DNA of 53,369 bases, taken from positions 1-53,369 of IMG/VR virus record IMGVR_UViG_3300001848_000569, one strand, 5' to 3'. Origin of the DNA: a virus. This document shows, piece after piece, positions 45,227 to 52,217 of the stretch; position 1 is the first letter of the stretch; the number at the start of each line of letters is the position of its first letter. Below the pieces are notes generated by a model that was given only the letters and a program-made list of their open reading frames with translations, did not search any database and was not told the origin of the DNA. Position numbers and translations under genes: made by a program.

Positions 45227-45705
45227 TGAGAACAGTTAAGTATGTTAATACTTCTAATAATGCAATTAGTAAGTTTGAAAATGTTGAAAATGGATTAACT
45301 TGGGGTGAATTTAATGAACAATATCTTCATCTAAGTTCTAGTGATCTAAGCGGTAATAATTTTGCTGTTATTGAAGGTTCAATTGGTTTAGTTGGCCCAT
45401 CAACTCTTTTACCTGATGGTGATATTAGAATTGCTTCTAGTCCAAGTAAAATGAAAGCCGGTGAAGTAGATTCTAATGAAATAGTTGAGCTTAGAAAATT
45501 AAGAGATGAATTAAATAATAGAATCAATTCTATTATTTTACATCCCGAAATTTGTGAGTCACTATATGATCTAATTGAATCATTGGAAACATCAGTAGAA
45601 ATTGCAGCAGATTCAGTTGGTACTGCTACTACTACTAGTAGTAAGAAATCTTCTTCTGATGATAGAGATTTAGAAGAGGCCCGTAAGCTACTTGGGGGAA
45701 GATAA
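45226..45705 (+). CDS. Putative ubiquitin-like modifier (beta-grasp) with LLGGR C-terminus
   Basis: A 159-residue protein. Residues 1-79 have the beta-grasp order: strand TVKYVNTS, strand AISKFENVENG, helix WGEFNEQYLHL, strand NFAVIEGSIG, then TLLPDGDIRIASSPSKMKAG, where LPDGD (62-66) matches the turn in ThiS/MoaD and in bacterial ubiquitin-like proteins. A helical extension (ELRKLRDELNNRINSI) and a Ser/Thr linker lead to the end LEEARKLLGGR (155-159 LLGGR). Removing the last Arg would expose a diglycine. Genes for an E2-like, JAMM and E1-like protein follow. Modifier is inferred from fold, ends and company. A terminator follows directly. Confidence 0.62.
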   Translation: MRTVKYVNTSNNAISKFENVENGLTWGEFNEQYLHLSSSDLSGNNFAVIEGSIGLVGPSTLLPDGDIRIASSPSKMKAGEVDSNEIVELRKLRDELNNRINSIILHPEICESLYDLIESLETSVEIAADSVGTATTTSSKKSSSDDRDLEEARKLLGGR

Positions 45706-45722
45706 TATACAGATATTAATAT

Positions 45723-45751
45723 AAAGGGGAAGATTCAAATTCTTCCCCTTT
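45723..45751 (+). terminator. Strong terminator between the modifier and E2-like genes
   Basis: A perfect AAAGGGGAAGA/TCTTCCCCTTT hairpin with a seven-base loop, followed by TATTATTTT. It would stop most transcripts after the modifier and let a minority continue into the three enzyme genes. Confidence 0.8.
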
Positions 45752-45772
45752 ATTATTTTAAACTTTAAAAAT

Positions 45773-47035
45773 ATGACAACCATATTAGAACCAGATACCA
45801 TTGTTAGTAAAACAGAGGATTTAGAGTTTTTTAATGAAAAAAGTAATATTTTTAATTATTATTTAGTAAATAGTAAAAAAAAAGACCCCACTTTTACGGA
45901 TATACTTAATGTTAAGAAAGTAGAAGTTTATAAAGATTCTTCAGCAGTTTATTATTTAAAGGATTTTTTTGGTGATGGGTATAGTTTTAGTGCAAAGGAC
46001 TTAAAAAGTACTTTTTCAATTATTAATGATGAACAAGTAAAAGTAATAGTAGATAAGTCTATTGGTCTTTTTAAGTCAAAATTACAAGATATTAAGGGTA
46101 TTTTTCAAACTTTTTATTTAGCAGAAAATCTCGATATTACGCAATTGGACTATCTTTTAGCGAATATAAAAACTATTAAAACTAGAGATACTAATTTCGA
46201 TATTTATATTAAATTTCCAAGTATTTTAATAAAAAATTCTAATGGGAAATCGCATTTTATAAAAGATTTATATATCAAATTTCAATTCTCTTATGATTAT
46301 GGAAATAATGTTTTGCGTTTAGCTAATTTATATGGCTATAGACCCAATAGAACTTTAGGAGAATGGAAAGCAGAATATATACATTCTCATATACAAGGTT
46401 CTGGTACTAGTAGCACTCCATTTAATTCTGGATTTTGCTTTGGGAGTACTAAGATTGCAGTTTCTTTTTCAAAATTACGTCATTCCGAAATAAATTTTAC
46501 TACGCAAGATTTAGAAACCTTTTTAATTGAATTTATAGGTTATTTATCTTGGGAATCTTTAGAGGGCGGGCCATATCGTAGAATAGGAGATATATCTAGT
46601 GCTAATTATATCCCTCTATCTGGTTTACAAAAATATAATATTGATACAGAAGAATGTGTTAAAATTATTCAAAATATTGATATTCCTATTATAGATAGAA
46701 ATGGTATTCCAGAAGTAGATTCGCAAAAGTTAGAAAAGATTTTATTAAGTTTGTCTATTCCTAATTTATCTATTCCTTTTTTAGGATTTAACTCAGAATT
46801 AAATTTATATCTAACACCAAATACTTCTGATGAAAGAGATGAAATAAATCGGTATAAAAAAGTAGTATCCCAAAGATCTTTTAAATTTAATAATTCTACT
46901 ATAAAAGGAGATGTAATTAGTACTGATTTTGAAAATAATTCATTAATTAACAAAGTTATTAATCCTAATTATCTTAATAGTCTAACAATTGGAATAAATA
47001 AAATTTTAATAAATAATTTAAACCATTTAATTTAA
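45773..47035 (+). CDS. E2-like ubiquitin-conjugating protein candidate
   Basis: A 420-residue protein. Residues ~140-230 show an E2-like series of strands: NFDIYIKFPSILIKN, KDLYIKFQFSYD, VLRLANLYGYRPN, then the flap-like WKAEYIHSHIQG (His204, His206) and a single cysteine, Cys222, in SGFCFGSTKIA. Prokaryotic E2 domains carry an HPH-type motif followed some 15 residues later by the catalytic Cys in 'CLG/CFG'. The N-terminal 130 residues and the C-terminal 150 are unassigned. It lies between the modifier and JAMM genes. E2 is a reading of this motif and the neighbours; another family is possible. Confidence 0.55.
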   Translation: MTTILEPDTIVSKTEDLEFFNEKSNIFNYYLVNSKKKDPTFTDILNVKKVEVYKDSSAVYYLKDFFGDGYSFSAKDLKSTFSIINDEQVKVIVDKSIGLFKSKLQDIKGIFQTFYLAENLDITQLDYLLANIKTIKTRDTNFDIYIKFPSILIKNSNGKSHFIKDLYIKFQFSYDYGNNVLRLANLYGYRPNRTLGEWKAEYIHSHIQGSGTSSTPFNSGFCFGSTKIAVSFSKLRHSEINFTTQDLETFLIEFIGYLSWESLEGGPYRRIGDISSANYIPLSGLQKYNIDTEECVKIIQNIDIPIIDRNGIPEVDSQKLEKILLSLSIPNLSIPFLGFNSELNLYLTPNTSDERDEINRYKKVVSQRSFKFNNSTIKGDVISTDFENNSLINKVINPNYLNSLTIGINKILINNLNHLI

Positions 47036-47043
47036 AAAAAATT

Positions 47044-48399
47044 ATGAAACATAATAGAAAAAGAACTATTGTTAAGGGATTTACTCCCCCTTCTAATAAT
47101 ATTCAGCCTACGATTACTCCGAGATTACAAGTAATTGATCTTTATCAAAATAAACCAACTGTTATAATTTCTGAAAAACTACAACAAGAAATAGATTTAG
47201 CTCATACAAAAGTTGGTCCTATTGAATGGTGTGGAGTACTATTGTTTAAAGAGGTAAGTGGTAATATTCATGATGGCAACCTAGTAATAATGGCAGATCA
47301 TTTTCATTTAATGGATATTGGTAGTGCAGCACACACTTCTGCTTCTATTACTACTGAAACCATTAGTGAAATGATGGATAAAGGTGGTGTATTTGATATG
47401 ATAGAAGATGGGTATAAACGTGGACTTATTCACACACATCATAACATGGCTACCTTCTTTTCAGGAACAGATATGGAGGAATTACAGGATAATACTCGTC
47501 ATTATGAGTATTATCTATCTCTAATTGTTAATTTTAAGGGAGAATATACTGCTAAAATAGCAATGATTGGTAAACCTAATAAGGAGGAATCACAAGTGGA
47601 GTATACGTATCGTTTTGGTAAAGTATATACTTCTCCTACAAAACTTAATGATGTTCTATTAACCGCGGATTGTTCTATTCAATTTGAACAACCTCCTTGT
47701 AATTTAGTTTCTGAATATTTTACAAACAGATTAACTGAATTTGTAAATAGACCAAAAACCTATCCTGTTTATCAACCGTTTAAAAGTAATACAACTATTC
47801 AAACTAATTTTCCAGTTACTACGATTAGACATCTTTATATGGATAAACAAGGGTGTAAGGAACTAATTAATCTTGAAAAGAGTAATTGTGTTGAAATAAG
47901 ACTAAGTTTAGTTAATACTCCTAATAATCGTTTTAATTTAAATATTAAAGATTATCTAACATTTGTATTTGCTGATTCGGCTGATGATTTAAGTAAAGAA
48001 TTATCTTATATTCTAGCTAACTTTAATAGAAAAAACCTAGTTAAAAACAAAAATGGTGTTACTATTATCAAGAACTTATTCATGGATTATTTCAAGAATC
48101 TTGATGATTTTATTGATCAATGTTTAACTACTGCCGGTATTCAACCTTCTATCATTGATAATCTATTAGGGAATCAACAATTATATAGCGAAGTTGTTTT
48201 AAAGGTAATAATGGCCTCTATTAAAATGTTGAGTAAATACGATTATTTAGAGTTAGTTAAAGATTATATTAATGAATTAAAAGACTCTAATATTGTAGAT
48301 TTTGATATTTCTGAACAGACTGTTAAAAACTATGGAGTAGAAGAAACTCAATCATTAATTATTCCTTCTATATCTGATTTTGCTGATTTTCATGAATAA
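47044..48399 (+). CDS. JAMM/MPN+ isopeptidase-like protein
   Basis: A 451-residue protein with a full zinc-protease signature: Glu61 in IEWCGVLLFK, and His130, His132, Ser140 and Asp143 in LIHTHHNMATFFSGTD, which is exactly H-x-H-x7-S-x2-D. JAMM enzymes process or remove ubiquitin-like modifiers at the Gly-end. The remaining 300 residues are alpha/beta and end in a helical domain (VLKVIMASIKMLSKYDYLEL). In this operon it would trim the C-terminal Arg of the modifier or reverse conjugation. It lies eight bases after the E2-like gene and ten before the E1-like gene. Confidence 0.85.
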   Translation: MKHNRKRTIVKGFTPPSNNIQPTITPRLQVIDLYQNKPTVIISEKLQQEIDLAHTKVGPIEWCGVLLFKEVSGNIHDGNLVIMADHFHLMDIGSAAHTSASITTETISEMMDKGGVFDMIEDGYKRGLIHTHHNMATFFSGTDMEELQDNTRHYEYYLSLIVNFKGEYTAKIAMIGKPNKEESQVEYTYRFGKVYTSPTKLNDVLLTADCSIQFEQPPCNLVSEYFTNRLTEFVNRPKTYPVYQPFKSNTTIQTNFPVTTIRHLYMDKQGCKELINLEKSNCVEIRLSLVNTPNNRFNLNIKDYLTFVFADSADDLSKELSYILANFNRKNLVKNKNGVTIIKNLFMDYFKNLDDFIDQCLTTAGIQPSIIDNLLGNQQLYSEVVLKVIMASIKMLSKYDYLELVKDYINELKDSNIVDFDISEQTVKNYGVEETQSLIIPSISDFADFHE

Positions 48400-48408
48400 T
48401 TTTTTAAA

Positions 48409-49137
48409 ATGGAAGATATACTTGAATTAGAAAATCCTGATTTGCTTGTTTCAAATAGAATGACAAGGTTTAAAGATTCAGGTTGGTATCAACGAGACAA
48501 TATGCCCGCAGTTTTAGTTTTAGGCTGCGGGTCTATTGGTTCTTTTCTATCTTTGTGCTTGTCAAGAACTGAATGTCCGTTATATCTATATGATATGGAT
48601 ACCTTTGATGAAGTTAACTTTTCTGGTCAACTTTGTAAAAAAGGAGATGGTGGTAAATTAAAAACTACAGCTTTAATAGAAACTCTTGCGCTATTAAATG
48701 ATGGAGTTAATTATGTTCAAGATTCTGGTCTTGAATATAATAATTCTTGCCCTACTAATAATATTGTTTTTTCATGTTTTGATAATATGAAAGCTAGAAT
48801 TTTAGCTTTTAATAAATGGAAAGAATATGAAAATAGAGAAATTTTTATTGATGGTAGAATAAATGCAGAAAGCTTTCAAGTATTTTTTGTACAAAAGGGG
48901 AATGAAGAGGAATATATGAAAAATCTCTTTGATGACTCACAGGTTGCTGATTTACCATGCACTTATAAATCTACTACTCATTGCTCAATGCAAATTGCTT
49001 CTATGATGATGGCAGGGTTTGCTAACTATTTATTTAATAAAAGAGTTGGAGATACTATTAGAGAAATTCCATTTAAATATGAACTAATAATGCCAATTTT
49101 TAAAAATGTAATTGAAAATGTCGGTAACACTAAATAA
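48409..49137 (+). CDS. ThiF/E1-like ubiquitin-activating protein
   Basis: A 242-residue protein with a Rossmann fold of the E1/ThiF/MoeB superfamily. VLVLGCGSIGSFLSLCL has Gly39-x-Gly41-x-x-Gly44. LYLYDMDTFDEVNFSGQL is the ATP- and Mg-binding segment, and GGKLKTTAL supplies the conserved Lys. FSCFDNMKAR has the Asp125-Asn pair. Cys184 (DLPCTY) or Cys192 is a candidate for the thioester cysteine. The usual Arg of the 'N-x-x-R-Q' box is Gly here. It would adenylate the modifier's C-terminal glycine. It is followed by an overlapping unknown gene. Confidence 0.85.
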   Translation: MEDILELENPDLLVSNRMTRFKDSGWYQRDNMPAVLVLGCGSIGSFLSLCLSRTECPLYLYDMDTFDEVNFSGQLCKKGDGGKLKTTALIETLALLNDGVNYVQDSGLEYNNSCPTNNIVFSCFDNMKARILAFNKWKEYENREIFIDGRINAESFQVFFVQKGNEEEYMKNLFDDSQVADLPCTYKSTTHCSMQIASMMMAGFANYLFNKRVGDTIREIPFKYELIMPIFKNVIENVGNTK

Positions 49138-50224
49138 TCTTTTTAACAGTAAACTTACTACAGTTCCTTTATTTAGTTTATCTTCTATAAAAGATGGATA
49201 TATTCCTGTATGCAGTATAGTTAATAATTACATTTCTTCTTTAAGGGAAGAATCGGAATTTATTAATTATAAAGGAAGTGAAAAGGTTCTTATATCCTTA
49301 ATGTTAAAAAAAGATATATTAACAAAAGATGTAGTTAATTCTATGACTCTTGGGTTACTAGAGGATAACTGTTCTAATGTAAGTATATATATGCAAAACG
49401 ATTCTTTAAACAAAGAGGAATTAGTACAGTCAATTTTATTTAAAGACGATGTTTCAACTTGTAGTTCTTTTAAACAAACCCGTATTGTTAATTCTTCATA
49501 TATAAGATCTTTCGGTTCTTTATTTACTAAAGATTATAAACCTATTGTACTAGTTTTACTAAAACAAGAGTATCTTGAAAAGTTTTGTTTAAAATTAATT
49601 TTAGGTAAAAAATTAATTCCTGAAAGTAATGATGAAGTAATTATTTATATAAATAATTCTTTGTTTGAATCGGAATTAAGTGATTCTTTACAAGCTCAAT
49701 TTAAATTAGTAATTAAAGAAAATAAACTACCAACTATTATAGATAATGGTGAAATGTTTTCAGATTATTTCTTTCCTTTTAAATATCCAGACTTTAGCGA
49801 TTTAAATGCTAAATCGAAATATTTTAAAGAAATGTCTACAAAATTTCGGACAATTGTAACAAATCGCTATGAAAAACTAAAGAAGGTTAATAAATTTAGA
49901 CCGCTCACTACGGAGATTTTAAAAAAAATAATTAGTAAAGGTGATGTATCAAAACTATTATTAAAAATAAATCCTGATAGCGTTGTATTGGATCCTAAAG
50001 GTAGAATGGTATTCAAAAAATATTCCGATGAAAGGTGTGGTTCGTTTGAAACGCCAATTAATACTATAATATCAGGAATAAATTTATCAAAAATAAATGA
50101 GTATACTTTTTCCATTTATTATGTTAATGAAGAGAGCGATGTATATTCTATTAGTAATAATGGAAAAGAATACAGTTGGAGATATTCTTCTGGCAATTAT
50201 TGGCTTTATAGACTCGAACAATGA
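49118..50224 (+). CDS. Unknown 368-aa protein, fifth gene of the modifier cluster
   Basis: ATG at 49118 is used; an alternative TTG lies six bases upstream. The start overlaps the E1-like gene by 20 bases and the stop TGA overlaps the next ATG, so it is translated as part of this series. The protein is alpha/beta throughout (KVLISLMLKKDILTKDVVNSM; KPIVLVLLKQEYLEKFCLK; EVIIYINNSLFESEL), with a C-terminal beta domain containing YSISNNGKEYSWRY. No family is recognised. Given its place, it could be a target adaptor, an E3-like factor or an independent replication protein. Confidence 0.6.
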   Translation: MSVTLNNLFNSKLTTVPLFSLSSIKDGYIPVCSIVNNYISSLREESEFINYKGSEKVLISLMLKKDILTKDVVNSMTLGLLEDNCSNVSIYMQNDSLNKEELVQSILFKDDVSTCSSFKQTRIVNSSYIRSFGSLFTKDYKPIVLVLLKQEYLEKFCLKLILGKKLIPESNDEVIIYINNSLFESELSDSLQAQFKLVIKENKLPTIIDNGEMFSDYFFPFKYPDFSDLNAKSKYFKEMSTKFRTIVTNRYEKLKKVNKFRPLTTEILKKIISKGDVSKLLLKINPDSVVLDPKGRMVFKKYSDERCGSFETPINTIISGINLSKINEYTFSIYYVNEESDVYSISNNGKEYSWRYSSGNYWLYRLEQ

Positions 50225-50685
50225 TTATTACACTAGGTAGATTTCCAACACATATTCAAACTTCTAAATATAAGTTTAAAAAAATAAATGGTAATCTAAT
50301 TTGGGCAACCACTAATCATTTTATTAGAGCAAAGATAAAAGAACAAATTAGTTCTTTTATTATACCTTTTTTACCTGAAATAGTTTTTCCTTACCCAGTA
50401 GAAATTGAAATGGAGTTTCATGTTCCTTGGAATTATAATACAGTTCAAATGAGAAAAGGACGTATTATCTGGAAAAATGAAACGAATTTTCCCAATAATC
50501 AAAAATGGGATGTTGGAAATTATGGAATGGTTTGGGATAAAGCCTTTCTTGACTGTATAGTTGAGAAAGGCTTACTTCCTGATGATAGTGTTACTTATAT
50601 TAGAAGTAGTGGTAAAGTTACTTTTTTCCCAGTTAACAGTCTGGAAGAAAGAAAAATAGTTTTTATAATAAAAAAATATAAATGA
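50221..50685 (+). CDS. RusA-like Holliday junction resolvase
   Basis: A 154-residue protein. The N-terminal strand pair (VEIEMEFHVPWNYNT) and the C-terminal motif KWDVGNYGMVWDKAFLDCIVEKGLLPDDSVTYI match the RusA pattern D-x-x-N-x-x-K ... D-x-x-x-x-x-G-x-x-x-D-D, with the aspartates as metal ligands. RusA cuts four-way DNA junctions produced by replication and recombination, in line with the Sak4-like ATPase here. Coupled by ATGA at both ends. Confidence 0.65.
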   Translation: MIITLGRFPTHIQTSKYKFKKINGNLIWATTNHFIRAKIKEQISSFIIPFLPEIVFPYPVEIEMEFHVPWNYNTVQMRKGRIIWKNETNFPNNQKWDVGNYGMVWDKAFLDCIVEKGLLPDDSVTYIRSSGKVTFFPVNSLEERKIVFIIKKYK

Positions 50686-51188
50686 TCAAAGAAGTTAATA
50701 TGTGTAATATATCCTTATGGGGAATATATCCACTATTGGAATTAGATAAGAAATATGATCATTTCTTATATGATACTTACATTAAATGTGAGCAATATAA
50801 TGAATTACCAGAGTGTCTATTTGTACTATTTAGTAGTACTGGAGGTGCTGATGAAATATTGGATAACTTAATAGCTACGCCAAATTATTTTTCATCTATT
50901 GATATTAGTGAGAAATATAGGTTAGTTATATTTACATTTCCTGATAAATATACTAATGATATCCATTTACTAATAGATGGTAAATATTCAAAATTATCTA
51001 TTCCTGCAAAAAACATTATTAAGAATAGAATGAAATATTCTGATATACATGGTATTCTTGATAAGAGTTTAGAAATGAAAAAATGGATAGAAAATAAAAT
51101 AGGAATGGATATTGGTGATAATGAAGTATGGGATAAAATGGATTTAAATAAAGAGACTCTAAATATTAATAATGATAGATTACAATAG
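50682..51188 (+). CDS. Hypothetical protein of the replication module, 168 aa
   Basis: An alpha/beta protein (SLWGIYPLLELDKKYDHFLYD; CLFVLFSSTGGADEILDNLI; YRLVIFTFPDKYTNDIHLLI). A second possible start is the ATG at 50700. The end overlaps the exonuclease gene by 17 bases. No motif is recognised. Confidence 0.6.
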   Translation: MIKEVNMCNISLWGIYPLLELDKKYDHFLYDTYIKCEQYNELPECLFVLFSSTGGADEILDNLIATPNYFSSIDISEKYRLVIFTFPDKYTNDIHLLIDGKYSKLSIPAKNIIKNRMKYSDIHGILDKSLEMKKWIENKIGMDIGDNEVWDKMDLNKETLNINNDRLQ

Positions 51189-52008
51189 TTTGATCAATAG
51201 TAAGAGTGATAATATAGAAAAAAATAACCTATTAATTATTGACGGGGACTTTATTTTATATATTGTTACTAATAAAAATAAGGTGTTAGATCAATTTGGT
51301 AAACCTGAATTAGATCCAAATGGTAATTATATATATTATGATAAAAATTTAGAGGAGGTTAAGGGAGCTATTGACTCTTATTTAAATACTTTATTTACTG
51401 GTTTAAATGCTTCAGAATATATAGGATTTATTGGTGGAAATATTAGAAATTACTTTAGAAAGAAATACTATCCTAACTATAAAGAGAATAGAAAAAAGAT
51501 TGAGAGACCACAGTTTATTTCTGAAGCTAAACAGTATTTAATTGATCAATATCATTTCATACCTGTTGATATTATTGAAACGGATGATGCAGTTAATATT
51601 ACTAGATTACACTATCCTAATAGTATACCAGTAGTAGTAGATAAAGATTTAAAATCTTTAGAAGGAAAATGGTATGATGCTTATCATAATGTATTCGTAA
51701 ATACTACACTTGAAGAACAAGATAAGTTTATTTGGTCTCAAATGATAACCGGGGATACTTCAGATGGAGTATCAGGCATACCAAAAAGGGGGATAAAATA
51801 CTTTGAGAAAATAGTACAAGAAAATGAGATGCGTGCTGAAAACTCTTTACCTGTTTTAATATATGAAGAATATATTAGTCACTATGGCTTAGAAAGGGGA
51901 ATAGAGGAGTTCTATGCAAATTGGAAAGCACTTCATATATTAAAATCTATTGAAGAATTACCCCAAGATTGTACTTTTACTATACCTGAACCAATAAAAA
52001 TAACATAA
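51172..52008 (+). CDS. 5'-3' exonuclease (FEN/RNase H-like)
   Basis: A 278-residue protein with the FEN-family metal ligands: LLIIDGDFILY near residue 20, RKKYYPNYKENRKK, VDIIETDDAVNIT, VVVDKDLKSLEG and ITGDTSDGVSGIP, which is the helix-hairpin-helix region that binds DNA. The enzyme removes RNA primers or 5' flaps during lagging-strand synthesis, as T4 RNase H and the PolA 5' domain do. It precedes the family B polymerase, which has no 5'-3' exonuclease of its own. Confidence 0.85.
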   Translation: MIDYNSLINSKSDNIEKNNLLIIDGDFILYIVTNKNKVLDQFGKPELDPNGNYIYYDKNLEEVKGAIDSYLNTLFTGLNASEYIGFIGGNIRNYFRKKYYPNYKENRKKIERPQFISEAKQYLIDQYHFIPVDIIETDDAVNITRLHYPNSIPVVVDKDLKSLEGKWYDAYHNVFVNTTLEEQDKFIWSQMITGDTSDGVSGIPKRGIKYFEKIVQENEMRAENSLPVLIYEEYISHYGLERGIEEFYANWKALHILKSIEELPQDCTFTIPEPIKIT

Positions 52009-52010
52009 TT

Positions 52011-52217
52011 ATGTCAAAAGTAACTATATTTATAGAGCTTTTTCCCAAAATGAGCGGAAAGGGAATAAGGGTATCTAGTGATTCTCTTGAATATCCAGTT
52101 GAAATTAAATTAATTAATTGGGGTAATCAAGTGGTTGTCCATGATGCTAGAGTTAGACAACAATTAGAAAATTTAACAAGTGAAACATTTGATTTACCAG
52201 TTGAGGATTTAACATGA
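52011..52217 (+). CDS. Small protein between exonuclease and polymerase
   Basis: A 68-residue protein with strands (KVTIFIELFPKMSGKGIRV; EIKLINWGNQVVVHD) and a short acidic helical end. The stop TGA overlaps the polymerase start (ATGA), so translation is coupled. No family is recognised. Confidence 0.6.
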   Translation: MSKVTIFIELFPKMSGKGIRVSSDSLEYPVEIKLINWGNQVVVHDARVRQQLENLTSETFDLPVEDLT

